The notes below the pieces were generated by a model, which made no database searches, was not told the origin of the DNA, and was given only the letters and a program-made list of their open reading frames with translations. A DNA stretch of 64,000 bases from Litorilituus sediminis (GTDB taxonomy: Bacteria > Pseudomonadota > Gammaproteobacteria > Enterobacterales > Alteromonadaceae): NCBI RefSeq assembly GCF_004295665.1, contig NZ_CP034759.1, positions 1,488,001 through 1,552,000 on the forward strand, read 5' to 3'. This document shows positions 21,191-29,396 of this stretch, in pieces (positions within the stretch are counted from its first letter, which is position 1; every line of letters begins with the position of its first letter). The position numbers and the translations under genes were made by a program.

Positions 21191-21814
21191 TTACTTACTT
21201 GGTGATTGCGTTAAGTACGCCATAATAAAATGGACTAACTCTTGGCTAAAATCAGCTATTTCTAACAGCTCTGGTTCAAACAAAACCGCTTCATGCACTA
21301 AATGTTCGACAGTTTTGCTGACCATTTTTGCCGCCAAAGGAATATTAAGATCAGCACGCAGCTCATCTCGTCGCTGTTCAAACATGGTTTGCACTAATAA
21401 GCGCACAGAATCTTTATCGTTATTATCTTCTTTTACACCTAACTCGGGGAGTTCATGACTTAACACTCGATGCAATTCTGGCGCGATTAAATGCCCCTCG
21501 AATGCTGCTAAGACAAAGGCCTTGGCAACGTCAGATAAGGGTTTGTCTAAGGTTTGTTGGTAAGCAGCTAACATTAAATCACGTAACTGAGCAAAGTGAT
21601 CTTCTTTTATCGCGGCAATGAGTGATTCTTTACGAGGAAAGTACTGATAAAGTGAGCCTATGCTTACCCCCGCTCTTTCGGCGACTTTATTCGTGGTGAA
21701 TTTTTCATAGCCTTGTGCAACTAAAATATGAGTAGCCGCTTCTTTAATGGCATTAACAGTAAACTTAGCTCGCTCCTGAGCAGGCAATTTCCTTGGCTTT
21801 ACGTCTATTTTCAT
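21191..21814 (-). CDS. TetR-family transcriptional regulator
   Basis: The 207-residue product has an N-terminal TetR helix-turn-helix (about residues 20-65: AATHILVAQGYEKFTTNKVAERAGVSIGSLYQYFPRKESL, in part), followed by an all-helical ligand-binding domain. It is transcribed away from a MipA/OmpV gene 88 bases away and probably controls that gene and the exported hydrolase behind it. The ligand is unknown. Nothing indicates a specific subfamily. Confidence 0.92.
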   Translation of the reverse strand: MKIDVKPRKLPAQERAKFTVNAIKEAATHILVAQGYEKFTTNKVAERAGVSIGSLYQYFPRKESLIAAIKEDHFAQLRDLMLAAYQQTLDKPLSDVAKAFVLAAFEGHLIAPELHRVLSHELPELGVKEDNNDKDSVRLLVQTMFEQRRDELRADLNIPLAAKMVSKTVEHLVHEAVLFEPELLEIADFSQELVHFIMAYLTQSPSK

Positions 21815-21866
21815 TGATTTATTCCTTGTAAGTAAAACGCGAGTATTTCATCTATTCGAGCAATTT

Positions 21867-21887
21867 TATACTAACCCAGTACTAACC
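21867..21887 (+). promoter_or_regulatory. Candidate promoter and TetR operator upstream of mipA-like gene
   Basis: TACTAACC occurs twice as a direct repeat (21869-21876 and 21880-21887), 11 bases apart, about one helix turn. The first copy overlaps a possible -10 TATACT at 21867-21872. Operator function is inferred from place and repetition only. Confidence 0.35.
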
Positions 21888-21902
21888 TATTGGAGAAAAG
21901 TT

Positions 21903-22706
21903 ATGGGAATATTACCTAGACACAAACTAATTTTATTAAGTTCAATCATGAGCTTAAACACGCTATGTTTAGCAAATAATTATCAAGAAAATAGCGACAG
22001 TTTTCTTATCTTCGGGGCATTAAGTAAAAATGAGTATTCAGGTAGTAAAGACCATGATGTGGTACCGGCTATTATTTCTGAATTCAGCCTTTTTAAACGA
22101 CCAGTAGAAATCGAAGGCTTAACCGCTAGAGCATCCTTATATTCTAACAATGCTTGGCACTTTGGCCTAGCGATGCAATATGATTTTGGCCGGGATGATG
22201 AGGTAAGTAATAAACAAGTCGCTGCGATGCAAACTATTGATGCCAATATTAACTTGGGTGGCTATATTAGCCATTTTAGTGATAGTATTTTACTCAATAA
22301 CGATGAATTAGAGCTAAGAGTTCAAACTACTGCCGACGTTTCCTCAGCCCATGAAGGCTATCTAACCACCTTTTCATCTACCTACACATTCCCTTTATTT
22401 ATTCCTTGGCGAGTTGAACTCGAATTAGAATCAAGCTATGCCGATGATAATTACATGAACACTTATTATGGCGTTTCAGCACAAGATGGGCAAAGTTCAG
22501 GGTTAACACCTTTTCAAGCCAAGGCAGGTTTTACTGATATCACAGTAAACGCCAACATTATCTTATTTTCTAGCCCACAATGGGGTGCTTACTCACGATT
22601 AAGCTATGCTCGACTGCTTGGTGATGCCGCCGACAGCCCAATCATTAAAGATATAGGCACAGCAAATCAAACTCAATTTGGCCTTGGCCTTTTCTACCGC
22701 TTTTAG
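21903..22706 (+). CDS. MipA/OmpV-family outer-membrane protein
   Basis: The 267-residue product has a signal peptide (residues 1 to about 24, ending near LCLA) and alternating beta-strand sequence ending in a terminal Phe (LGLFYRF), as in outer-membrane barrels. Family marks are a YSGSKDHD stretch early on, the GVSAQDGQSSGLTPFQAKAG region (in part) and RLLGDAADSPI near the end. Family members interact with murein-synthesis proteins (MipA) or are osmotically controlled (OmpV); the role here is not known. It is followed after nine bases by an exported hydrolase-fold gene, and a TetR gene is divergent. Confidence 0.88.
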   Translation: MGILPRHKLILLSSIMSLNTLCLANNYQENSDSFLIFGALSKNEYSGSKDHDVVPAIISEFSLFKRPVEIEGLTARASLYSNNAWHFGLAMQYDFGRDDEVSNKQVAAMQTIDANINLGGYISHFSDSILLNNDELELRVQTTADVSSAHEGYLTTFSSTYTFPLFIPWRVELELESSYADDNYMNTYYGVSAQDGQSSGLTPFQAKAGFTDITVNANIILFSSPQWGAYSRLSYARLLGDAADSPIIKDIGTANQTQFGLGLFYRF

Positions 22707-22715
22707 GAGTCAATC

Positions 22716-23834
22716 ATGAAATATTTGCTAACGCTTATGTTCTTCGCCATGAGTTTCACTGCAAGCGCGTTAACCCTTTTACCTGCTAATAAAGGCATCA
22801 CCTTAGCCATGACAGAGCAAAATGATCAGCTCTTGGTACTGCTAGTAGTTAAAAATCATGGCGATAACATTGATGCCATTAACTTAAGCGAGAAATTTGC
22901 TTTAACTGGCGATGTCGTTGCGGTTTATCAAAAGCTTGGCTATGAAAAAATACAGTCTATTGCTTTAAATAATCGACAAAAGACACAATCTTATCCGATA
23001 GCTAATTTACTCAGCCCAGCTGGCAATCATCCCGCTCATATTGCCGCAGGTTTAAATTACCACAAACATGCCGATGAGGTAGAGGCTAAGCAAAAGCCCT
23101 TTTTATTTGCCAAATCAACAACACCGACGAGATCAGAAGCTATTAAGGTTTATAAGCATGAGCTATTAGACTATGAAGTAGAATTATGCGCGCGGCCCTT
23201 AACTAAAATCACTGATACTACCGACATTTTAGCTACTGAGTTTGCTTTATTTTTATGTGGCGACTTTACTGACAGAGCACTGCTTATGCGCGGTATTAAC
23301 CTCGACAATATTCAAAGCGGTCAAGGCTTTGAACAGGCGAAAAGTAAAACGGGTTACTTTCCAACCGGCCCTTTTATGATCATCAGTAAAGACTGGCGAA
23401 CACTCGTCAATGACATTGAGCTGACAACCAAGCTGAATGGTCAAATAAAACAACGTGCTATGGCTAGCGAAATGGTTTGGCCGATAGATAAAATCGCCAA
23501 AAATACCTTATTGCAAAGTAATCAAGTTAATGCTTCTACTAGCCAACACAGCCCGCTATTAACTAACAAAGAGCTCAATTCAGACATGAGTATTTTAACC
23601 GGTACGCCCGAAGGTATTATGTTTTCGCCACCCGATACCCGTTTTAAAATCGCAACCGCGATGAAATATGTGTTTTCTGGTAGTTTTACTTCAACTGAGC
23701 TAAAAAAGTACGTAATAGAGCAATATATAGCTGAGCAACTAAAACATAAGCGCTTATTACAACCTAGTGATCAACTTACCCTATCGGCAACCTACTTAGG
23801 TAGCATTGAGCTAACCATTAGCGAACCTGAGTAA
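22716..23834 (+). CDS. Exported fumarylacetoacetate hydrolase-family protein
   Basis: The C-terminal two thirds of this 372-residue product follow the FAH fold family pattern. AGLNYHKHADE (residues 111-121) is followed by LDYEVEL with the acidic metal ligands Glu154 and Glu156. Then come GDFTDR (182-187, replacing the usual NDxTAR, with the ligand Asp kept), KTGYFPTGP (211-219) and TGTPEGI (295-301). Family members hydrolyse or decarboxylate beta-diketone-type acids in the cytoplasm. Here a clear signal peptide precedes it (MKYLLTLMFF then a likely cleavage after ASA at 16-18), so the enzyme would act in the periplasm. It shares an operon with the MipA/OmpV gene. The family call comes from recognised motifs, not from a search; the substrate is unknown. 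Confidence 0.72.
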   Translation: MKYLLTLMFFAMSFTASALTLLPANKGITLAMTEQNDQLLVLLVVKNHGDNIDAINLSEKFALTGDVVAVYQKLGYEKIQSIALNNRQKTQSYPIANLLSPAGNHPAHIAAGLNYHKHADEVEAKQKPFLFAKSTTPTRSEAIKVYKHELLDYEVELCARPLTKITDTTDILATEFALFLCGDFTDRALLMRGINLDNIQSGQGFEQAKSKTGYFPTGPFMIISKDWRTLVNDIELTTKLNGQIKQRAMASEMVWPIDKIAKNTLLQSNQVNASTSQHSPLLTNKELNSDMSILTGTPEGIMFSPPDTRFKIATAMKYVFSGSFTSTELKKYVIEQYIAEQLKHKRLLQPSDQLTLSATYLGSIELTISEPE

Positions 23835-23979
23835 GCATAAATATAGACATAAAGGTACGGTATAAATATTAATGATAGCCAACATTTAGCAAACCATATC
23901 GCTCACTACCAAGTATTTATCGTATGCTCAAGACATATTATGCTCGATAGTGAGCTTTATACTTTAAAGGAGCCTGATT

Positions 23980-25740
23980 ATGAATAACCTTGCCTATGCA
24001 CTGGCGAAAACCATTCTTAATGGCTTTGAGCGCCATATTCAACTTTTCATTGAAATAACACAATCTGCCAAATATAGATTTGAGCAATGCCAATGGAGTG
24101 AAGTGCAAAAAGCAGCACGAGATAGAACCACCTTTTATGATCAGCGTGTTAATGAAACCTTTAATACCATCAAACAAGATTTTTTTATCAGTGAATTAGA
24201 TGACGAACTATGGCAGCAAGTTAAACGCAATTACATCGACTTACTCAGCCAACACAAACAACCTGAGCTAGCGGAAACTTTCTATAATTCAGTATTTTGT
24301 CGTTTATTTGAGCGTAAGTACTATCATAATGCCTTTATTTTTGTTGAAAGCACCGCAAGCCGCTTAGATGAACAACAAGCGCCGAAAATTTATAATCAGT
24401 ACTGTCCAGCTGAAAAAGGCTTAAAGCAAACGATTGTTGAGATCATGGAAGCTCATAAAACTGAAATTCCTTATCAAGACTTAGACGCTGATGTAGAAAC
24501 ACTTATCCGCGCTTTTCGAAAACAAGCTCACAAAACTCGCTACAAACTAGAAGAGTTAAGCTTTGATATTTTAAATTTTACTTTCTACCGCAATAAAGGC
24601 GCTTACATCATAGGGCGAGTACTATCCCCCGGCGGCGAAACACCATTTATTGTTTCAGTATTAAATAACGAACAAGGCGGGCTTTACATAGATGCACTAT
24701 TAACCACCAGTGAAAGCATGGCGGTAGTTTTTGGTTTTGCCCGTGCCTACTTTTTCGTTGATTGTCAGCATCCACATGCTTTAGTGAATTTTTTGCAAAG
24801 TTTAATCCCCCACAAGACCAAAGCCGATTTATATTCAGCGATTGGTTTTCATAAACAAGGCAAAACTCAGTTTTATCGCGACTTTTTAAATCACTTAGCC
24901 AGCAGCAATGACAGCTTTGAATTAGCCGCCGGTATTAAAGGTATGGTGATGTCAGTATTTACCCTGCCTTCTTATCCTTATGTGTTTAAAATTATCAAAG
25001 ATAAGTTTTCCCCAAGTAAAAATATGACTAAAAAGGACGTCAAAGGAAAATATCGCCTGGTTAAGCTACATGACAGAGTAGGACGTATGGCGGATACCAT
25101 GGAATATTCAGAAGTTGCCTTTCCTAAAGACAGATTTAGTGACGAGTTACTTGCCGAACTTGAAAAAGTTGCCCCGTCTATTATTCGCTATGAAGATGAT
25201 TTAATTATCATTGAACACCTTTATATTGAAAGGCGCATGATTCCCCTTAACCTTTATTTAGCTGACGCGTTAAAGAATAAAGATACTGAAAAGATCAATG
25301 AAGCCATGTATGGCTATGGCGAAGCAATTAAACAGCTTATTTCCGCCGATATTTTTCCTGGTGACATGCTGTTAAAGAATTTTGGTGTTACCCGCCATGG
25401 CAGGGTTATTTTCTATGATTACGATGAAATAACCTACATGAATGAAGTTAACTTTAGAGTAAAACCTGAGCCAGTAACCGAAGAACAAATATACGCGGCA
25501 GAGCCTTGGTACTCAGTTGAGCCTGGCGATATGTTTCCGGAAGAGCTTGCCACCTTTGCCTTAGCAAATCCTGCTTATTTAAAAGCGTTTAAGCTTCATC
25601 ATAGCGATTTACTTGAAGCTAGCTATTGGCAACAGTGCCAAACCAATGTTGCCAACGGCATATTTAAAGATGTTTATCCTTATCCAGATCAATTTAGATT
25701 TTGTTATTTAAGAGGAATTAAAAAGGCGGCACCATATTAA
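23980..25740 (+). CDS. aceK: Isocitrate dehydrogenase kinase/phosphatase
   Basis: AceK phosphorylates and dephosphorylates isocitrate dehydrogenase and so sends carbon to the TCA cycle or the glyoxylate bypass. The 586-residue length is close to the usual 578. The N-terminal regulatory half begins AYALAKTILNGFERHI. The kinase-like C-terminal half has the ATP-binding AAGIKGMVMSVF near residue 320, with the lysine of YPYVFKIIKDKF after it, and FYDYDEITYM near residue 483. AAAGGAG precedes the ATG at good spacing. It stands alone: no aceA or aceB is adjacent, unlike the enteric aceBAK operon. Confidence 0.96.
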   Translation: MNNLAYALAKTILNGFERHIQLFIEITQSAKYRFEQCQWSEVQKAARDRTTFYDQRVNETFNTIKQDFFISELDDELWQQVKRNYIDLLSQHKQPELAETFYNSVFCRLFERKYYHNAFIFVESTASRLDEQQAPKIYNQYCPAEKGLKQTIVEIMEAHKTEIPYQDLDADVETLIRAFRKQAHKTRYKLEELSFDILNFTFYRNKGAYIIGRVLSPGGETPFIVSVLNNEQGGLYIDALLTTSESMAVVFGFARAYFFVDCQHPHALVNFLQSLIPHKTKADLYSAIGFHKQGKTQFYRDFLNHLASSNDSFELAAGIKGMVMSVFTLPSYPYVFKIIKDKFSPSKNMTKKDVKGKYRLVKLHDRVGRMADTMEYSEVAFPKDRFSDELLAELEKVAPSIIRYEDDLIIIEHLYIERRMIPLNLYLADALKNKDTEKINEAMYGYGEAIKQLISADIFPGDMLLKNFGVTRHGRVIFYDYDEITYMNEVNFRVKPEPVTEEQIYAAEPWYSVEPGDMFPEELATFALANPAYLKAFKLHHSDLLEASYWQQCQTNVANGIFKDVYPYPDQFRFCYLRGIKKAAPY

Positions 25741-25863
25741 CTTGTGCCATATTATCTTGTGCCTTGTTAAACGTTTAGATTTAATATTATCGGCTAGTTT
25801 CAAATCACTTTGTTGATTAATTAGCCGAACAAACGAATTTTTACTTTTTTTTCAAAATACCTC

Positions 25864-25891
25864 TTTACCTTTGGCTGAGCATAAGTATAAT
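25864..25891 (+). promoter_or_regulatory. tRNA-Trp promoter
   Basis: A perfect -10 TATAAT (25886-25891) is 16 bases after TTTACC (25864-25869). The predicted start is a few bases before the tRNA. Confidence 0.65.
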
Positions 25892-25904
25892 TCGTCTCCG
25901 TTGC

Positions 25905-25981
25905 AGGGGTGTAGTTCCAATTGGTAGAACAGCGGTCTCCAAAACCGATGGTTGGGAGTTCGAGTCTCTCCACCCCTGCCA
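25905..25981 (+). tRNA. tRNA-Trp (anticodon CCA)
   Basis: The sequence folds as a full cloverleaf. The acceptor is AGGGGTG/CACCCCT and the D stem GTTC/GAAC. The anticodon loop is CTCCAAA with anticodon CCA, and the T arm is GGGAG-TTCGAGT-CTCTC with discriminator G. The CCA end is encoded. The first anticodon-stem pair (27-43) is G with A, a mismatch where Escherichia coli has C-G. A single tRNA gene is present. Confidence 0.97.
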
Positions 25982-26071
25982 TTTTCCTCTCTTTTATTTC
26001 AAATAATCAACCCTTTTACCTAAGTTATTTATCTGTCATGATAGATGTATCCTTATTGATTTTTGCTCGCT

Positions 26072-26452
26072 ATGACAATTTCTAAACGACAATTTCAACA
26101 TCTTAGTGAAATGGGCATTGATTTGTGGCACGCACGCGCCAATTCAAAACCAACTGAAGATAAGCAAGAAAAACAGCCAATAACACTTGAGCTAGCTGAG
26201 CTTGCCAAGGATAGACTCTTTGCTGATATCTTAACGTCTTTGTCACTCTCTATTGCTGATATTACAGAAAAGCAAGATCATATCGATCTTGGCTTGTTTA
26301 ATTGGTTCTTTTATGACGACATAGCAAACTTAAGTTATCAGCATGCCAAGTTAATTACGCCAAGCCTTGATGAAATTAAACATTCAGCCATGATGAAAAA
26401 ACAGCTATGGCAGCTAATATCTAACCACTTATATGAACAAACTAACCTTTAA
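26072..26452 (+). CDS. holD: DNA polymerase III psi subunit (probable)
   Basis: The 126-residue product begins MTISKRQFQHLSEMGIDLWHAR, like HolD proteins of related Alteromonadales, where the N-terminal segment binds chi and a M/LGI-x-x-W pattern recurs. Psi bridges the clamp loader to the chi-SSB contact. The strongest support is context: its 3' end overlaps rimI by 20 bases, as in the holD-rimI pair of Escherichia coli. The frame is open upstream to a TTG at 26063, but the ATG at 26072 is the natural start. HolD diverges quickly, so the call is less firm than for its neighbours. Confidence 0.75.
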   Translation: MTISKRQFQHLSEMGIDLWHARANSKPTEDKQEKQPITLELAELAKDRLFADILTSLSLSIADITEKQDHIDLGLFNWFFYDDIANLSYQHAKLITPSLDEIKHSAMMKKQLWQLISNHLYEQTNL

Positions 26453-26885
26453 GCCAGTCACCCTTGAATCAGTAACATCATTAATGGTTATTGAAAACGC
26501 CTGCCACTCGCACCCATGGAGTGAAAAGACATTTTCAAGCTGTATTGGTGGCAGATATTTTGGTGACTACGCACAGCAAGATAATGATATTGTTGGTTTT
26601 TTTATTGGTGAGTTTGTTGTCGATGAAGCGACCTTAATGGATATTTGCGTAAAACCTACTATGCAAGGTCAAGGTTTAGGTAAACAACTATTAAATCAAT
26701 TTATTGAGCAGGCAAAAAACAAAGGAGCAATTAAAATTTGGCTAGAAGTGAGAGCGAAAAACATCAGCGCGCAAATGCTCTATATCAATACAGGTTTTGT
26801 TGAAATATCTCGTCGTACCGGCTATTACCCTAGTGCTACTGGCTTTGGCTATGAAGATGCCATTGTGATGTGTTTAGAGCTTTAA
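26433..26885 (+). CDS. rimI: Ribosomal protein bS18 N-alpha-acetyltransferase
   Basis: The 150-residue GNAT-fold enzyme acetylates the N-terminal Ala of ribosomal protein S18. It shows the early motif VIENACHSHPWSEKTF, the acetyl-CoA loop VKPTMQGQGLGKQLL near residue 71, and LEVRAKNISAQMLYINTGF with the typical NxxAxxLY arrangement. It overlaps the end of holD, which suggests coupled translation. Confidence 0.94.
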   Translation: MNKLTFKPVTLESVTSLMVIENACHSHPWSEKTFSSCIGGRYFGDYAQQDNDIVGFFIGEFVVDEATLMDICVKPTMQGQGLGKQLLNQFIEQAKNKGAIKIWLEVRAKNISAQMLYINTGFVEISRRTGYYPSATGFGYEDAIVMCLEL

Positions 26886-27011
26886 AGCTTAACATACGCT
26901 ACCTCGTTACAAATCTCTACAATTGGTAACCCAATCTCTCTAGTTTAAAAACTAAACAAGACTAAGATAACCACTATAGGCAATACCCCTAATATTGATG
27001 AGGTGTTTAGT

Positions 27012-27254
27012 ATGTTTAACAGAATCACTCCTAAGACAGATAGCCAATTAACACAAAGTGATGTGGCAAACTTAGTACTTGCACAAGCAATTGAAAATGT
27101 AAGTAGACTTACTGGTGTCTCTAGCGACGATGCGCTTAAATTACTTGCAACACAAATATCAGCTAACCAAAAAAAGCCACAAGCTTCCCCAAGAAGCTTT
27201 CAACAGCCTTTGCTTGAGCAAAACGAATTTCAATTTATTGCCGAGCTTTTCTAA
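27012..27254 (+). CDS. Small hypothetical protein
   Basis: An 80-codon frame begins at an ATG with AGGTG eight bases before it. The product is soluble and helix-prone: a stretch from about residue 14 (QSDVANLVLAQAIENV) reads as an amphipathic helix, followed by a Ser/Gln/Pro-rich segment and a hydrophobic end. No family is recognised. Support for coding is the ribosome-binding site and sensible composition. A hairpin without a T run follows the stop. It lies between rimI and prfC and may be conserved only in close relatives. Confidence 0.55.
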   Translation: MFNRITPKTDSQLTQSDVANLVLAQAIENVSRLTGVSSDDALKLLATQISANQKKPQASPRSFQQPLLEQNEFQFIAELF

Positions 27255-27279
27255 ATTAAGAAAATCAAACCTAAGATGA

Positions 27280-27306
27280 TGAGCCTGCAAATCAATGACA
27301 GGCTCA
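27280..27306. terminator. Hairpin after the small ORF
   Basis: An 8-bp stem TGAGCCTG/CAGGCTCA with an 11-base loop stands 25 bases after the stop codon. There is no T run, so a termination role is uncertain. Confidence 0.35.
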
Positions 27307-27499
27307 CGCTAGACTTCAATTATTAACAAACTTCCCCTAATTAAAGCAGCTGATATTAGTCCAGCGAATAACGCGTAAAAATATGCGCTTTCTATCAAAT
27401 ATTTTCTAATTTAATGTTACAATGCGCGCAATTTTTTTTATTTCAAAAAGTGCGCTAACTAATTAGCACACTTAACCCCTAATATTTCAGGTAATTTGC

Positions 27500-29080
27500 A
27501 TGTCTGTACAACAGCAGGAAGTCGACTTACGTAGAACGTTTGCGATTATTTCCCACCCGGATGCGGGTAAAACCACCATCACAGAAAAAGTTCTTCTTTT
27601 TGGTCAAGCTTTACAAAAAGCAGGTACCGTTAAAGGTAAAAAATCAGGCCAACATGCCAAGTCTGACTGGATGGAAATGGAAAAAGATCGTGGTATTTCG
27701 ATTACCACCTCTGTTATGCAGTTCCCGTACAACGATTGCCTGGTAAATCTACTTGATACCCCAGGCCATGAAGACTTCTCAGAAGATACTTATCGTACCT
27801 TAACCGCTGTTGACTCATGTCTTATGGTTATTGACGTTGCTAAGGGTGTTGAAGCACGTACCATCAAATTGATGGAAGTTACCCGTTTACGAGATACGCC
27901 AATCATCACTTTTATGAACAAAATGGATCGTGATGTGCGCGACCCTATGGAAGTAATGGATGAAGTGGAAGACGTACTAAAAATAAAATGTGCGCCTATT
28001 ACCTGGCCAATTGGCATGGGTAAAGAATTCAAGGGTGTTTATAACATTCTTGAAGATGAAACTATTCTTTATCAATCAGGCCAAGGTCACACCATTCAAG
28101 AAAAACGTGTAATCAAAGGCTTAGACAACCCAGAGCTTGATCAAGCCATTGGTAGTTATGCTGAAGACTTACGCGAAGAGCTTGAATTAGTGGTGGGCGC
28201 TTCCCATGAGTTTGATTTAGACGAATTCTTAAAAGGTGAATTAACACCGGTATTTTTCGGTACCGCCTTAGGTAACTTTGGTGTCGACCATATGCTTGAT
28301 GGTTTAACTCAGTGGGCTCCTAAGCCTTTACCTCGTCAAACCGATGTGCGCGAAGTGAAAGCTGAAGAAGAAAAATTCTCAGGCTTTGTTTTTAAAATTC
28401 AAGCCAATATGGATCCAAAACACCGCGATAGAATTGCCTTTATGCGTATCTGCTCAGGCAAATATGAAAAAGGCATGAAAATGCGCCAAGTACGTATTGG
28501 CAAAGATGTTAAAATTGCCGATGCTGTTACTTTTATGGCGGGTGATAGAGCCAATGTTGAGCAAGCTTTTGCTGGCGATATTATCGGTTTGCACAACCAT
28601 GGCAGCATTCAAATTGGTGATACCTTTACCAGTGGCGAAGAAATGAAATTTAGTGGTATTCCAAACTTTGCCCCGGAAATGTTCCGTCGTATACGTTTAA
28701 AAGATCCACTTAAAGCCAAGCAATTACAAAAAGGCCTGATTCAGCTATCTGAAGAAGGTGCTGTACAGGTATTTAGACCTTTAGCCAACAACGACATGAT
28801 AGTGGGTGCGGTCGGTGTGCTTCAGTTTGAAGTTGTTGTGCAACGCCTTAAAACCGAATACAAGGTTGAGGCAATTTACGAACCAATAAGTGTTGCCACA
28901 GCACGTTGGTGTACCTGTGATGATGAACGTAAGCTTGAGCAATTTAGGAAAAAAGCTGCGGATAACTTAGCCCTTGATGGTGGTGATAACTTAACTTATG
29001 TTGCGCCAACTATGGTGAATTTATCGCTAGCACAGGAGCGTCATCCGGATATAGTGTTCCATGCGACCCGTGAACACTAA
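27500..29080 (+). CDS. prfC: Peptide chain release factor 3
   Basis: RF3 is the GTPase that recycles RF1 and RF2 from the ribosome after termination. The 526-residue product carries the G motifs [12 protein letters not shown] (near residue 19), the switch region [27 protein letters not shown] and NKMDRD. These are followed by the beta-barrel and C-terminal domains typical of RF3. Length is close to the usual 529. It is transcribed alone, with about 245 bases upstream. Confidence 0.97.
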   Translation: MSVQQQEVDLRRTFAIISHPDAGKTTITEKVLLFGQALQKAGTVKGKKSGQHAKSDWMEMEKDRGISITTSVMQFPYNDCLVNLLDTPGHEDFSEDTYRTLTAVDSCLMVIDVAKGVEARTIKLMEVTRLRDTPIITFMNKMDRDVRDPMEVMDEVEDVLKIKCAPITWPIGMGKEFKGVYNILEDETILYQSGQGHTIQEKRVIKGLDNPELDQAIGSYAEDLREELELVVGASHEFDLDEFLKGELTPVFFGTALGNFGVDHMLDGLTQWAPKPLPRQTDVREVKAEEEKFSGFVFKIQANMDPKHRDRIAFMRICSGKYEKGMKMRQVRIGKDVKIADAVTFMAGDRANVEQAFAGDIIGLHNHGSIQIGDTFTSGEEMKFSGIPNFAPEMFRRIRLKDPLKAKQLQKGLIQLSEEGAVQVFRPLANNDMIVGAVGVLQFEVVVQRLKTEYKVEAIYEPISVATARWCTCDDERKLEQFRKKAADNLALDGGDNLTYVAPTMVNLSLAQERHPDIVFHATREH

Positions 29081-29092
29081 TTTTGCTTCCTA

Positions 29093-29191
29093 AATGATAT
29101 TTTAGCGGCATTGTCAGCGAAATTTTATCAAGTCACTTAGCTTACTAAGCTCCCTGATAAAATTTCTTGACCGCTTTGCTAAAAAACCATT
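29093..29191. repeat. 99-base imperfect palindrome
   Basis: The left half (from AATGATATTTTAGCGGC) pairs along most of its length with the right half (ending GCTAAAAAACCATT), with AAATTTTATCA and CTTAGCTTACTAAG as the best-paired parts. It follows the prfC stop by 12 bases. Its sequence differs from the palindromes at 11584 and 50790. The remaining bases to argS (29192-29396) hold nothing recognised. Confidence 0.6.
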
Positions 29192-29396
29192 TAGTTTGCA
29201 AAATAAAGTAAATTTCGGGTTACTTGGACGACAGGTAAGATAGAACATCAAAACCTGAACAATAAAGATTAATGACTAACTGCGAATAACTTCTTTATCG
29301 CAGTTAGTTGGTTCAAGACACACACTGTTGGCTATAGCCAATAAATACGGTTGATAAATCTATTGAGCCAAATAGCAATATAAAGAGTCTATTAAA

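Noticed and set aside
25886-25981. tRNA gene as an integration (att) site
   Set aside because: No integrase gene or repeat of the tRNA 3' end was seen in the flanks.
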